Of a stretch of DNA of 59,093 nt, positions 26,444 through 35,140 are shown piece by piece (within the stretch, counting starts at the first letter, position 1; each line of letters opens with the position of its first letter). This stretch comes from Erysipelotrichaceae bacterium (GTDB lineage: Bacteria; Bacillota_I; Bacilli_A; Erysipelotrichales; Coprobacillaceae). The notes beneath the pieces were generated by a model. It was given only the letters and a program-made list of their open reading frames with translations. It had not been told where the DNA came from and searched no databases. The stretch spans positions 1 through 59,093 of the forward strand of contig JAJQEL010000033.1 in NCBI GenBank assembly GCA_021201655.1. Reading direction: 5' to 3'. The position numbers and the translations under genes were made by a program.

Positions 26444-26764
26444 ATGGATAAATTAATAAAAATTACAAATGTTGATGATTACAACAAAGCTATCTTAGGA
26501 AAAACTATAATTGTTTTTTCTACAACATGGTGTCCAGATTGTCATTTTCTAAAAACATTTATTGGAGAGATTGTTGATGAAAATAAAGATTGGACATTCT
26601 ATTATATTGATCGTGATGAATTGGTTGATTTATGTATTGATTTAGAGATTTTAGGTATTCCTTCATTGATTGCCTATAAAAATGGACAAGAAGTATCACG
26701 ACTCGTAAACAAATTAAGAAAAACAAAAGCTGAAGTACAAGCTTTTATTGATGGTATAGAATAA
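26444..26764 (+). CDS. Thioredoxin-like protein (CPDC)
   Basis: 106 residues. The thioredoxin fold has a WCPDC active site at about residues 29-33 and the cis-proline motif LGIPSLIAYKNG. CPDC differs from the classical CGPC of thioredoxin, as in several thioredoxin-like proteins of Bacillota. It is a small cytosolic protein with no signal peptide. It starts three bases after the trmB reading frame ends, with AAAGGAGATTAAAT as ribosome site, so it belongs to the same transcript. Role: probable disulfide reductase, substrate unknown. Confidence 0.85.
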   Translation: MDKLIKITNVDDYNKAILGKTIIVFSTTWCPDCHFLKTFIGEIVDENKDWTFYYIDRDELVDLCIDLEILGIPSLIAYKNGQEVSRLVNKLRKTKAEVQAFIDGIE

Positions 26765-26888
26765 TTCTAATGAATAAAATGACATACTTTTTATTTGTTA
26801 AGTGAATAGGCATTATATAATGAGAAGTATATGAGTTTTAAATGGTCATGATTATCAAAATGGTGATATTTTTTAAGGAGGAATAAGG

Positions 26889-27536
26889 ATGTTTAAAAAT
26901 TTTTTTGCTCATGATGATGAAAATGAAGATATGTATGAGACAGTTGATACTATTGCTGAGCAACGTCGAAAAGAAAAATTCAGTGAACCTTTAATATATC
27001 CTACGCATGAAGATGTTGAAGAAAAAAAGGAAGAAAAAGTTGAAATAAAAAAAGAAGAAAACAAGGTTAAGCCTATTTTAGAAACAGAATCAACATATGA
27101 AATGATTGAAATCATTTCACCAATGACTGGAGTAAAAAAAGATCCAATTGCAAAACCTAAGGTTAAAAAAGCAGAAAAACCTAAAAAATCACAAAAGCAG
27201 CAAGAACAGCTTATTCCTATTATAAGTCCTTATTATGGTGTTTATACTAAAGAAGAACCAAAAGAACCTGAGTATGAACAAAAATTAAAAAAAGTAGAAA
27301 CAATTAAAGAAAATGAGGATGAAAACACAATTAAAGAAAGTGTTGATAAGAATATTAGAAATATTGCAGAATTAGTGGAAGACCAGCAGGATGAGCTTAA
27401 GATTATTGAAGAGCGAACAGGAGAGTTTAAACTTGATTTTAAGAAGGATGATCAAAATACTTTTATAGATGAAATTGATGATTCTATGAGTTTGGATGAA
27501 CTCATGAGTCTATATGAAAAGAAGTTTAAGGATTAA
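26889..27536 (+). CDS. Low-complexity charged protein with two IISPxxGV motifs
   Basis: 215 residues, strong AAGGAGGAATAAGG before the ATG. Rich in Lys and Glu; probably largely disordered or coiled coil. Two short similar segments stand out: YEMIEIISPMTGV and QLIPIISPYYGV, about 40 residues apart, sharing IISPxxGV. The N-terminus MFKNFFAHDDEN and C-terminus SMSLDELMSLYEKKF are predicted to be helical. No enzyme domain is seen. It overlaps the acpS start by one base. The repeated motif looks like a short protein-binding motif; its partner is unknown. I do not recognise the family with confidence. Confidence 0.65.
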   Translation: MFKNFFAHDDENEDMYETVDTIAEQRRKEKFSEPLIYPTHEDVEEKKEEKVEIKKEENKVKPILETESTYEMIEIISPMTGVKKDPIAKPKVKKAEKPKKSQKQQEQLIPIISPYYGVYTKEEPKEPEYEQKLKKVETIKENEDENTIKESVDKNIRNIAELVEDQQDELKIIEERTGEFKLDFKKDDQNTFIDEIDDSMSLDELMSLYEKKFKD

Positions 27537-27871
27537 TGCAAGGTATAGGTGTTGATATAGTTGAACTTGATCGTCTGGATTTAGGACATCATGCGTTTAT
27601 TCAGAAAGTTTTGACAGTTAAAGAATTTGAAATTTATAAGACTTTAAAAAGTGATGTTCGTAAAAAAGAATATCTAGGAGGTCGTTTTGCAGGTAAAGAA
27701 GCATATTTAAAGGCTAGGAATAAAGGCCTTGGTGAGATAAGTTTTCAGGATATTGAGATTTTAAATGATGAAACTGGATGTCCTTATCTTAATGATGAAT
27801 ATGCGATGATTTCTATTTCACATGAAAAGCATTATGCTATAGCATTTGTGGTTATAAAAAAAAATAGATGA
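27536..27871 (+). CDS. acpS: Holo-[acyl-carrier-protein] synthase
   Basis: 111 residues, typical of AcpS. Starts GIGVDIVELDRL with the Mg-binding Asp, and has GRFAGKEAYLKA with the conserved Glu and Lys, and ISISHEKHYA near the end. It transfers 4'-phosphopantetheine from CoA to apo-ACP, needed for fatty acid synthesis. Its ATG shares one base with the upstream stop codon. It is closed by a bidirectional terminator that faces a convergent small membrane gene. Confidence 0.94.
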   Translation: MQGIGVDIVELDRLDLGHHAFIQKVLTVKEFEIYKTLKSDVRKKEYLGGRFAGKEAYLKARNKGLGEISFQDIEILNDETGCPYLNDEYAMISISHEKHYAIAFVVIKKNR

Positions 27872-27890
27872 TAAACATCTATTTTTTTTC
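27858..27890. terminator. Bidirectional terminator between acpS and convergent gene
   Basis: AATAGATG / CATCTATT stem with A-rich sequence upstream and eight T downstream, so it can end transcripts from both strands. It overlaps the stop codon of both genes. Confidence 0.85.
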
Positions 27891-28079
27891 ATCTCTACGC
27901 TCTATAAGACGATCAATACCATAACCAATTGTTCTAAAAATAAAAATAATAATAACACCTGCAACTGTATACAGGTCATTGATATTTAAAAAGAGATTAA
28001 CTATAATAATCCCAAATCCAACAAAAAGACCTATGGATGTTAACGTATTCATGTATTTTGTGCTTTTTAATTCATTCAT
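27879..28079 (-). CDS. Small membrane protein, unknown function
   Basis: 66 residues on the minus strand, supported by a ribosome site GAGGTG eight bases before its ATG and a good promoter. Two membrane helices (about residues 12-30 and 37-50) separated by NINDLYT, with basic and acidic ends (RLIERRDEKK). No family recognised. It is one of only two minus-strand genes in the window and lies between acpS and a HAD phosphatase, with its own divergent promoter. Confidence 0.7.
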   Translation of the reverse strand: MNELKSTKYMNTLTSIGLFVGFGIIIVNLFLNINDLYTVAGVIIIFIFRTIGYGIDRLIERRDEKK

Positions 28080-28107
28080 TGTTTCACCTCATTTTTGATT
28101 CTTTTTT

Positions 28108-28135
28108 ATTATAACATCTTTTCTTATTTTTGCAA
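28108..28135 (-). promoter_or_regulatory. Promoter of minus-strand membrane gene
   Basis: Reading the minus strand: TTGCAA (28135-28130), 16-base spacer, TATAAT (28113-28108) with TG one base upstream. It partly overlaps the plus-strand promoter of the HAD gene. Confidence 0.6.
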
Positions 28136-28147
28136 TACTGATATAAT
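28119..28147 (+). promoter_or_regulatory. Promoter of HAD phosphatase gene
   Basis: TATAAT at 28142-28147 with TG upstream (extended -10) and a weak TTTTCT -35 at 17 bases. Its -35 region sits inside the minus-strand promoter, so the two may interfere. Confidence 0.5.
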
Positions 28148-28169
28148 GCCAAAGCAAGGAGGTTATATA

Positions 28170-28823
28170 ATGATTAAAGGTTGTATTTTTGATTTAGATG
28201 GTACTTTAGCAAATACCTTATTAGATTTAGCTTTTAGTGCCAATAAAGTTTTAGAAATGCATCATTTGCCTATTCATGATATTTCTGATTATAATTTATT
28301 TGTTGGTAATGGTGTCAAAAAACTCATGGAGAGGGCATTAGGTGATGAACATTTAGATATATTAGATGAATGTTTAAGAGATTTTTATCGTATATATGAT
28401 GAACATTTATTAGATAATACAAAAGCTTATGATGGCATTATAGAACTTGTGGATGAGCTTTATAATGATGGCATATTATTAGCGGTAGTTACGAATAAAC
28501 CTCATCATAATGCAGTTAAATTAACAGAATATCTGTTTCCCCACAAATTTATTTCAATCTATGGGAATCAGAATATTTATCCCGTAAAACCTTGCCCGGA
28601 TTCATTATATTTAGCTTTAAATGACATGCAATTGAGTGAGGATGATTGTATATTTATTGGTGATAGTAATGTTGATGTCCAAACCGCTAAAAATGCCCAC
28701 ATGCCTTGTATTGGTGTAGCATGGGGGTTTAGAGGCAGAAAGGAGTTAGAAGCAGCAGGAGCTGATTATGTTATTGATAAAGCTAACGAGATTGCTTCGA
28801 TTATTGATGAATATAGGAATTAG
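28170..28823 (+). CDS. HAD-family phosphatase, phosphoglycolate phosphatase-like
   Basis: 217 residues from ATG 28170 after AAGGAGGTTATATA; an in-frame upstream ATG lies before the promoter and is rejected. Motif I FDLDGTLANT gives the catalytic Asp8 and Asp10, motif II is VVTNKPH, and motif III/IV includes KPCPDSLY and FIGDSNVDVQTAKNA. It resembles phosphoglycolate phosphatase or PpaX-like pyrophosphatases; the true substrate cannot be read from the sequence. It overlaps the DUF523 gene by 17 bases. Confidence 0.9.
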   Translation: MIKGCIFDLDGTLANTLLDLAFSANKVLEMHHLPIHDISDYNLFVGNGVKKLMERALGDEHLDILDECLRDFYRIYDEHLLDNTKAYDGIIELVDELYNDGILLAVVTNKPHHNAVKLTEYLFPHKFISIYGNQNIYPVKPCPDSLYLALNDMQLSEDDCIFIGDSNVDVQTAKNAHMPCIGVAWGFRGRKELEAAGADYVIDKANEIASIIDEYRN

Positions 28824-29265
28824 TTCATGCTTATTAGGGGAATGCTGTACATATAATGCTACACATCATTTGTTAGAGGAAATAAAATTAATTAATGATA
28901 TTCATTTTATAGCTGTATGCCCTGAAGTTATAGGTGGTTTGCCGATACCTCGTGATCCTTGCGAAATTATATCTCAAGATCCGCTTAAAATAATATCTAT
29001 AAAAGGGGAAGATAAAACGAGTGCTTATGTTCAAGGTTCACTAAAGGCTCTAAAACTTTTTAAAGATAACGATGTTAAAATCGCATTACTTAAATATAAA
29101 AGTCCTAGTTGTGGTTGTGATGGGATTTATGATGGTTCTTTTTCTCATCGATTAATTAATGGACAAGGAGTATTTGCTTCAATATGTTCAAAAAACAAGA
29201 TTGAAGTTTTTCATGAAAAACAGTTAAAGGAATTCTTTGATTATATTGAAAAGAATTGCATATAA
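28807..29265 (+). CDS. DUF523 family protein
   Basis: 152 residues from ATG 28807 (MNIGISSCLLGECC); a longer start at 28768 would lack the family N-terminus. Conserved SCLLGE, CPEVIGGLPIPRDPCEI and KYKSPSCGCDGIYDG with five invariant-looking Cys, typical of DUF523, which is often fused to a DUF1722 domain elsewhere. The conserved cysteines suggest metal or Fe-S binding; function is unknown. It overlaps the end of the HAD gene, so translation is probably coupled. Confidence 0.85.
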   Translation: MNIGISSCLLGECCTYNATHHLLEEIKLINDIHFIAVCPEVIGGLPIPRDPCEIISQDPLKIISIKGEDKTSAYVQGSLKALKLFKDNDVKIALLKYKSPSCGCDGIYDGSFSHRLINGQGVFASICSKNKIEVFHEKQLKEFFDYIEKNCI

Positions 29266-29330
29266 CGCTAATTTTGTTCATTTGTCGTTCATATCTGCTT
29301 TCTATAATGAATTGACAAAGGGATGATAAT

Positions 29331-30164
29331 GTGTTTGGATATGTAGTTGTTAATAAACAGGAATTAAAATTTAAGGAATATGATGTTTATCAGTCATACT
29401 ATTGTGGACTTTGTCAAACACTTAAAGATGAATTTGGGGTAAGTGGACAAATATCACTAAACTTTGATATGACATTTATTGCATTATTGCTTTCATCTTT
29501 GTATGAACCAGATAGTCAAATAATTAATAACCGATGTTTTTTACATCCCATTCAAAAACGTATGAAATGTTTTAATGAATATGTCAATTATGCGGCGATG
29601 ATGACAATATTATTTAGTTATTATAAATGTGATGATGATTGGCAGGATGACAAAGCTGTTAATAAATTATTATATGCTCAACTATTAAAAAAAGGATTTG
29701 CTAAAGTTAAAAATCAATATTCTTATAAAGTTGAAGTTATGGATAAAGAATTAAATCAAATCCACATTTATGAAAAAAACGGCGAAGCGACAATAGATGA
29801 ATTAGCTAGTTGTTTTGGCCGTGTTTTTGGTAATATCACAGCAATGAAAGAAGATGAATGGCATGATGAACTTTATGAACTGGGATTTTATCTTGGAAAA
29901 TTTATTTACATTATGGATGCTTATGATGATGTCGAAAGAGATATTAAAAAGCATACTTTTAATCCGTTAATGAATTATAAAGATAAAGATGATTTTGAAG
30001 ATAAATCATATGAATTACTGGAAATGATGATATCCAAAGCAGCAGCTGCATTTGAATGTTTACCAATCGTTACAAATGCAGAAATATTGAGAAATATTCT
30101 TTACAGTGGGATATGGAGTCGCTATTATTTGAGGAGAAATAAAAGAATGGAGGATAAAAATTAA
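29331..30164 (+). CDS. DUF5685 family protein (first gene of chaperone operon)
   Basis: 277 residues, starting at GTG 29331 just after GGGATGATAAT. An N-terminal CxxC (Cys25 and Cys28, YYCGLCQTL) is typical of the family. The all-helical body carries two acidic clusters: KCDDDWQDDK at residues 100-108 and DAYDDVERDIKK at 196-207, the second followed by NPLMNY. A TATAAT sits at 29303-29308. The gene overlaps the J-domain gene by one base and is followed by an Hsp70 gene. The function of DUF5685 is not known; the spacing of its acidic clusters recalls Asp-rich Mg-diphosphate sites of all-alpha prenyl synthases, which is only an inference. Confidence 0.85.
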   Translation: MFGYVVVNKQELKFKEYDVYQSYYCGLCQTLKDEFGVSGQISLNFDMTFIALLLSSLYEPDSQIINNRCFLHPIQKRMKCFNEYVNYAAMMTILFSYYKCDDDWQDDKAVNKLLYAQLLKKGFAKVKNQYSYKVEVMDKELNQIHIYEKNGEATIDELASCFGRVFGNITAMKEDEWHDELYELGFYLGKFIYIMDAYDDVERDIKKHTFNPLMNYKDKDDFEDKSYELLEMMISKAAAAFECLPIVTNAEILRNILYSGIWSRYYLRRNKRMEDKN

Positions 30165-30781
30165 TGGATCCTTATCAAATTTTGGGGGTTTCACCTGATG
30201 CAACAGATGATGAGGTGAAACAAGCTTATCGAAAATTAAGCAAAAAATATCATCCTGATGCTAATATCAATAGTGTTCATCAGGAAGAATATACGGAAAA
30301 GTTTAAACAAGTACAAAATGCTTATAAAACGATTATGGATAATCGCAAGAATGGTTTTAATAATCAAAATTATACTAATTCGCAGTCTTATCAACAATCA
30401 TATCAGCAATCTTACTATCAATATTCAGGCAATGATCAAAGTGCATTTAATGATGCCGCAGCTTTTATTAATGCTAGACGTTATCAAGATGCTATGAATG
30501 TATTAGAGCAGATTAGAAATCGTAATGGTATGTGGTTTTACTATGCGGCAATGGCGCAAAATGGTATGGGAAATAATGCGACTGCTGTTGAATATGCTCA
30601 GACTGCCGTGCAGATGGAACCAAATAATTTTCAATATATCATGTTATTACAACAATTGCAGCAGGGTTCTTCACAATATCGTCGAACCCAAAGAACATAT
30701 TCTTCACCTTATGGAAATATGATGAATTGTTGTTATACATATTTATTAATGCAATTAATTTGTGGCTGTTGCTGTCGTTAA
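30164..30781 (+). CDS. J-domain protein with TPR-like region and cysteine-rich tail
   Basis: 205 residues. J domain at residues 1-65 with the HPD motif at 30-32 (KKYHPDAN), which stimulates Hsp70 ATPase. No Gly/Phe region or CxxCxGxG zinc fingers of classical DnaJ. A Gln/Tyr/Ser-rich linker follows, then a helical segment like TPR (AAAFINARRYQDAMNVLEQI... YYAAMAQNGMGNNATAVEYA). The C-terminus MMNCCYTYLLMQLICGCCCR is hydrophobic with six Cys. It lies between DUF5685 and an Hsp70 gene, so it is probably the co-chaperone of that Hsp70. Not the general DnaJ. Confidence 0.9.
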   Translation: MDPYQILGVSPDATDDEVKQAYRKLSKKYHPDANINSVHQEEYTEKFKQVQNAYKTIMDNRKNGFNNQNYTNSQSYQQSYQQSYYQYSGNDQSAFNDAAAFINARRYQDAMNVLEQIRNRNGMWFYYAAMAQNGMGNNATAVEYAQTAVQMEPNNFQYIMLLQQLQQGSSQYRRTQRTYSSPYGNMMNCCYTYLLMQLICGCCCR

Positions 30782-30796
30782 TGGAAGGAGACATAT

Positions 30797-32563
30797 ATGA
30801 GTAAAATAATTGGTATTGATTTAGGAACAACAAATAGTTGTATGGCCTTTATAGAAAATGGGAAAACAACAATTATTCCGAATAGTGAAGGTATGAAAAC
30901 GACACCGAGTGTTGTAGCATTTACAAAAGATAGTAAACGATTAGTTGGTGAAGCTGCAAAAAGACAGGCAGTTACTAATCCAACACAAACAATTAGTTCA
31001 ATTAAACGTGAAATGGGTACGAATCACACGAAACATATAAATAATAAAAATTATACTCCACAGGAAATTTCTGCAATGATTTTACAAAAATTAAAAATTG
31101 ATGCTGAAAGTTATCTAGGTGAATCAGTCAATCAGGCTGTTATTACAGTTCCTGCTTACTTTAATGATGCCCAAAGACAAGCTACCAAAGATGCAGGTAA
31201 AATAGCAGGCTTAGATGTTTTACGTATTATTAATGAGCCAACTGCTGCAGCACTTGCCTATGGCTTAGAAAACAGCACTGGTCAAAAAGTCATGGTTTTT
31301 GATTTAGGTGGCGGTACATTTGATGTTTCTGTTATAGAAATTGGAAGTGGTGTCATTGAAGTTCTCTCTACATCAGGAGATAATCATTTGGGTGGAGATG
31401 ATTTTAATGAAGTCATTGCTCATTATATCCAATCAGAATTTCAAAGAACAACAGGAATCAATCTTTCTAGTGATTTGATGGCTATGCAAAGAATTAACGA
31501 AGCAGCTGAAAAAGCTAAAATCGAATTATCAACAATGACATCTGCTGTCATTTCTTTACCATTTATAACAACTACTGCAAAAGGTCCACAAAACCTGGAA
31601 ATGACTTTAACAAGAGATGTCTTTAATCGTCTAACAAAAGAATTAGTAGAAAGAACTGTCTTGCCAATGCAAAATGCTTTAAATGATGCAAGATTATTAC
31701 CTGCTCAATTAAATAAAATTATTCTTGTCGGTGGTTCTTCTCGTATTCCAGCTGTTCAGGATAAAATTAAGGAAATTACTGGTATTGTTCCTAGTAAGTC
31801 TCTAAATCCTGATGAATGTGTTGCGATGGGCGCTGGTATTCAGGGTGGAAAATTATCTGGTGATGTAACAGCTATGGGTAATTATGATGTTTTATTATTA
31901 GATGTTACGCCACTTACTTTATCAATTGAAACTTTAGGCGGTGTTGCCACACCACTCATTGATAGAAATACACCTATACCAACAAGTCATAGTCAAATCT
32001 TTACTACTAGTGCAAATTTCCAGACCCAAGTAGAAATTAATGTTTTACAAGGAGAAAGACCACTTGCTAAAGATAATAAAAGCTTAGGAAAATTTAAATT
32101 AAAGAAAATTAAACGTGCTATGCGTGGTGTTCCACAAATTGAAGTTACCTTTGATATTGATGCTAATGGTATTGTAAGTGTTTCAGCAAAAGATTTAGCT
32201 AGTGGTAATATGCAAAGTATTACAATTGAAAATGGTTCACATATGGCTGATGCTGATATTGAAAGAGCTATTCATGAGGCTGAACAATTTGCTAGGGATG
32301 ATGCTATCCTTAAAGAAAGATTAGTTGCCAAAAATGAAATTGAAGTTCTCATTAACTCTGTTGACTATGCTTTATCTAAAAATGGCAAAGCTTTAGATAA
32401 AACAGTTAAATCACAGATAAAAGATGAACTTTCTAATCTAAAGAAAATGACTAAAAAGGTCAATTATGAAACTTGTAGTGAAGATGAATTTAACCGCATT
32501 TTGGATGCTAAGCGAAGCTTAGAAAATGCCTCTGCTTATTTATTATCTATTACCAATGAATAA
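30797..32563 (+). CDS. Hsp70 chaperone, DnaK family (short form)
   Basis: 588 residues. Nucleotide-binding motifs [41 protein letters not shown] and [12 protein letters not shown], and the substrate-binding domain with [16 protein letters not shown]. It is about 20 residues shorter than common DnaK and lacks the long acidic disordered C-terminal tail, ending AYLLSITNE. grpE and hrcA are not adjacent and no CIRCE element is seen upstream, so this may be a second Hsp70 rather than the heat-shock one; alternatively this lineage has only one. It is co-operonic with a J-domain protein and DUF5685. Confidence 0.93.
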   Translation: MSKIIGIDLGTTNSCMAFIENGKTTIIPNSEGMKTTPSVVAFTKDSKRLVGEAAKRQAVTNPTQTISSIKREMGTNHTKHINNKNYTPQEISAMILQKLKIDAESYLGESVNQAVITVPAYFNDAQRQATKDAGKIAGLDVLRIINEPTAAALAYGLENSTGQKVMVFDLGGGTFDVSVIEIGSGVIEVLSTSGDNHLGGDDFNEVIAHYIQSEFQRTTGINLSSDLMAMQRINEAAEKAKIELSTMTSAVISLPFITTTAKGPQNLEMTLTRDVFNRLTKELVERTVLPMQNALNDARLLPAQLNKIILVGGSSRIPAVQDKIKEITGIVPSKSLNPDECVAMGAGIQGGKLSGDVTAMGNYDVLLLDVTPLTLSIETLGGVATPLIDRNTPIPTSHSQIFTTSANFQTQVEINVLQGERPLAKDNKSLGKFKLKKIKRAMRGVPQIEVTFDIDANGIVSVSAKDLASGNMQSITIENGSHMADADIERAIHEAEQFARDDAILKERLVAKNEIEVLINSVDYALSKNGKALDKTVKSQIKDELSNLKKMTKKVNYETCSEDEFNRILDAKRSLENASAYLLSITNE

Positions 32564-33047
32564 TATTTTGATCCGTCAAGCAACAATTCATGATATAGAA
32601 GATATTGCTGAAATTGAAAAAATTTGTTTTAACACATTGGAAGCTGCTAGTTATCTTGACTTTAAAGAGCGTTTTGAGAGTTTTGGTGAATGGTTCTTAG
32701 TGGCTATATTAGATGATACTATTGTTGGTTTTATAAACGGGGCTTCAATCAATGATAAGATTTTAAAAGATGAATTATATCATGATGCTTCTTTACATAT
32801 ATCGGACGGTATATATCAAAGTGTATTTGGTTTAGATGTATTACCCAAATATCGTCGAAATGGCATAGGTGGCTTATTATTAAAATATTATATTGATTTG
32901 GCTTATAAAAATCAAAAAAAAGCAGTTGTTTTAACATGTAAGGACCATCTTATTGATTATTATCAATCATTTGGATTTATTCATCTGGGCCGTTCTGCTT
33001 CCATGCATGGTAATGCTTTATGGAATGATATGATATTGTATCTTTAA
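32556..33047 (+). CDS. GNAT family N-acetyltransferase
   Basis: 163 residues from ATG 32556, which overlaps the Hsp70 stop by 8 bases. Acetyl-CoA binding motif A is [19 protein letters not shown] (R/QxxGxG/A), with a conserved start [20 protein letters not shown]. Resembles arylalkylamine-type GNATs in Bacillota, but the acceptor cannot be named. It appears to be translationally coupled to the chaperone gene, so it could be part of that operon by readthrough, although a functional link is not evident. Confidence 0.88.
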   Translation: MNNILIRQATIHDIEDIAEIEKICFNTLEAASYLDFKERFESFGEWFLVAILDDTIVGFINGASINDKILKDELYHDASLHISDGIYQSVFGLDVLPKYRRNGIGGLLLKYYIDLAYKNQKKAVVLTCKDHLIDYYQSFGFIHLGRSASMHGNALWNDMILYL

Positions 33048-33141
33048 AATTAATTGAAAAATGTTTAAATATGATTTATAATATTTTTGGAAAGATTGAA
33101 ATTTATATTGTATCCTTTCTTTAAAATATAGGAGGATTAAT

Positions 33142-33408
33142 ATGAAAGAAGCAGAAACAATTGTACGCCAGATTTATGATTCAGATGTTATTTTACCTGA
33201 TAGTGAAAGTGCATTATTAGAAATTATTAATGACAGTATTTTTGATTTATTGGAAGAGTTTTTTGATCGTATCAATCAAGGAAATTTAACTATTACTGAA
33301 AGTGAGTTTCATGAACTTGAAAAAAGATTTAATGCTTTCTATTATGAATACGCTTATATTCAATTTAAAAGAGGCCTTGAATTAGGTATATGTATTCACA
33401 GCATATGA
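33142..33408 (+). CDS. Small all-helical protein, unknown function
   Basis: 88 residues preceded by a strong ATAGGAGGATTAAT and followed 10 bases later by a terminator, so it is a real single-gene unit. Acidic, predicted mostly helical, with aromatic residues spread in the second half (FNAFYYEYAYIQFKRG). No family recognised. The length and composition fit small regulatory or structural proteins of Clostridia-like bacteria, but nothing more can be said. Confidence 0.7.
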   Translation: MKEAETIVRQIYDSDVILPDSESALLEIINDSIFDLLEEFFDRINQGNLTITESEFHELEKRFNAFYYEYAYIQFKRGLELGICIHSI

Positions 33409-33418
33409 TCAGATGATT

Positions 33419-33444
33419 AAGAGAATGATACCATTCTCTTTTTC
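33419..33444 (+). terminator. Terminator after 88-residue gene
   Basis: AAGAGAATG / CATTCTCTT with a four-base loop and TTTTTC. Confidence 0.9.
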
Positions 33445-33510
33445 TTATATATTATTGTATATTGATAAGTTTTAGTCATGGATGGATGAAACATATAAGG
33501 AAGGAGATAT

Positions 33511-34248
33511 ATGTTTTATTTAATTATAGGGCTCATTGGCATGTGTTTAGCGAGTTTTGTTAATGTTGTTGTGTATCGTTTCCCTAAAAATGAAGATTTT
33601 ATTTTTGGTCATAGCTATTGTCCAAATTGTCATCACTATTTATCTTTTTTGGATATGATACCTGTTATTAGTTATTTATCTTTAAAAGGACGTTGCCGTT
33701 ATTGTCATCATCCTATTCCTATAAGAGATACTTTTATTGAAATATTTGGCGGTATTGTTGCAGTACTATGTTTTCATGTTTATGGGAAATCTACCATGTT
33801 TTTTATTGCTTTATTATTGGCATTTGTATTTTTGACGATTTCTTTATTAGATTATGATACAATGATCATTGATGATAGATTTCAAATAATATTATTAGCT
33901 ATTGCTTTTATTTCCATGTTTTTTAATAATATATTTATCTATGAAAGAATAATAGGATGTATTGTTACGGTGTTGCCATTATATCTTTTAAATCATTTTA
34001 AAGAGTGTATAGGAGGTGCTGATTTAAAGATAATGGCTATTATGGGATGGATGCTGGGATTTTATTATTCCTATGTAGGCTTGTTTATAGCTATTATGTT
34101 AGCAAGCTTATATGCATTGATCAAACTTTTATGCCGTAAAGTAACTATAAAAACTTATATACCATTTGCCCCTTTTTTGTGTATAGGTTATTTTATGAGC
34201 TTGCTTTATGGTTGTGAATTGCTAAATATGTATACCTTTTGGCTATGA
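33511..34248 (+). CDS. Prepilin peptidase (A24 aspartic protease)
   Basis: 245 residues, eight or so membrane helices. The cytosolic methyltransferase-like part has four Cys in two CxxC pairs (37/40 and 62/65, SYCPNCHHY and RCRYCHHP). Aspartic protease residues are in SLLDYDTMIIDD and GGADLKIMA, the usual two-Asp signature. Such enzymes cut and sometimes N-methylate type IV prepilins and competence pseudopilins (ComC in Bacillus). It stands alone, with no pilin or competence genes nearby, although in Bacillus comC sits beside spoIIB-maf-radC. A terminator follows. Confidence 0.92.
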   Translation: MFYLIIGLIGMCLASFVNVVVYRFPKNEDFIFGHSYCPNCHHYLSFLDMIPVISYLSLKGRCRYCHHPIPIRDTFIEIFGGIVAVLCFHVYGKSTMFFIALLLAFVFLTISLLDYDTMIIDDRFQIILLAIAFISMFFNNIFIYERIIGCIVTVLPLYLLNHFKECIGGADLKIMAIMGWMLGFYYSYVGLFIAIMLASLYALIKLLCRKVTIKTYIPFAPFLCIGYFMSLLYGCELLNMYTFWL

Positions 34249-34249
34249 A

Positions 34250-34275
34250 AAAGGAGAGAAAATTTTCTCTCCTTT
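34250..34275. terminator. Bidirectional terminator between prepilin peptidase and RpiR gene
   Basis: AAAGGAGAGAA / TTCTCTCCTTT, 11-base perfect stem with a four-base loop. It ends transcripts from both converging genes. Confidence 0.85.
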
Positions 34276-35032
34276 ACTTTACAACATATTTTGCATAGTA
34301 GTTAATTCTAATTAAATCACAGATTGTCATGATTTGATAATTAAAGTTAATACTATCAAATTTACCAGGAACATATATGATAGTATTTTTATCATCAGAT
34401 CCTGTTTTTAGATATTTTTTATTTTGGGTAATTAATACCTGATGCGCTTTTTCAATATGCACTTCAGCATGAGACTTTTGGAAACTATTAACATATCTGC
34501 CTGTTGCACTAATAACTATAGCAACATCATTTTCATTCATTGGTACAGGATCATAGGAATGAAATTGCACAAACGATTTACCAAAAGTAATCATATCAGT
34601 TTGTAATTCAACAGCAATAGATACAGGATATAAGGCACCAAATATAACTATTTTTGAAGCGTTATATAACTTTTCACAAATAACATCAATCATAGCTAGC
34701 ATTTCTTCATTAGTACAAACTTTTTCCATAGAATCTACAAGATTTTCAATATTAACGCCATTCATTCTATCTTCAATTTGTCCTAATCTAACCTTGTGTA
34801 ATCTTATCAATTCTTTCATAAAATCATTATATGTCGGAAAATCTAACATATTGATAAAAGAATATAAATCTTCTTTTGAACAATTGGCTTCTTTTAGAAA
34901 TGTTTCTTCATCCATGTTTTGTATTTCTAAATAATGATAAACCATAAATGTACATAAATCATAATAGGCATCATGGCTAAGAGTTCCATTGAGATATGTT
35001 AAAATTCGACTTAATAATATATTCATATTCAT
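34274..35032 (-). CDS. MurR/RpiR family transcriptional regulator
   Basis: 252 residues on the minus strand; ATG at 35032 is eight bases after AGGAGG, while a longer start at 35077 has none. N-terminal helix-turn-helix region followed by a SIS domain (SKIVIFGALYPVSIAVELQTDM, VAIVISATGRYVNSFQKS). The RpiR family senses phosphosugars and controls sugar catabolism operons. It is the only regulator of this type here; the target is unknown. The HTH region is diverged, so DNA binding should be confirmed. A sugar kinase (44.2 kb) and nagA (22.1 kb) exist in the window but are not adjacent. Confidence 0.82.
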   Translation of the reverse strand: MNMNILLSRILTYLNGTLSHDAYYDLCTFMVYHYLEIQNMDEETFLKEANCSKEDLYSFINMLDFPTYNDFMKELIRLHKVRLGQIEDRMNGVNIENLVDSMEKVCTNEEMLAMIDVICEKLYNASKIVIFGALYPVSIAVELQTDMITFGKSFVQFHSYDPVPMNENDVAIVISATGRYVNSFQKSHAEVHIEKAHQVLITQNKKYLKTGSDDKNTIIYVPGKFDSINFNYQIMTICDLIRINYYAKYVVK

Positions 35033-35140
35033 GGGTATTTCCTCCTCGTTTTTATTATTATAACATGATTTACACAAAAAGAGAGAATTTTTTCTTTATA
35101 TTAAAAAAAAGAGTGATATAATTTGTGGCGAGGTGATTTT

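Noticed and set aside
29266-30800. CIRCE heat-shock operator upstream of the Hsp70 operon
   Set aside because: No TTAGCACTC-N9-GAGTGCTAA-like inverted repeat is visible near 29266-29330 or before 30797.
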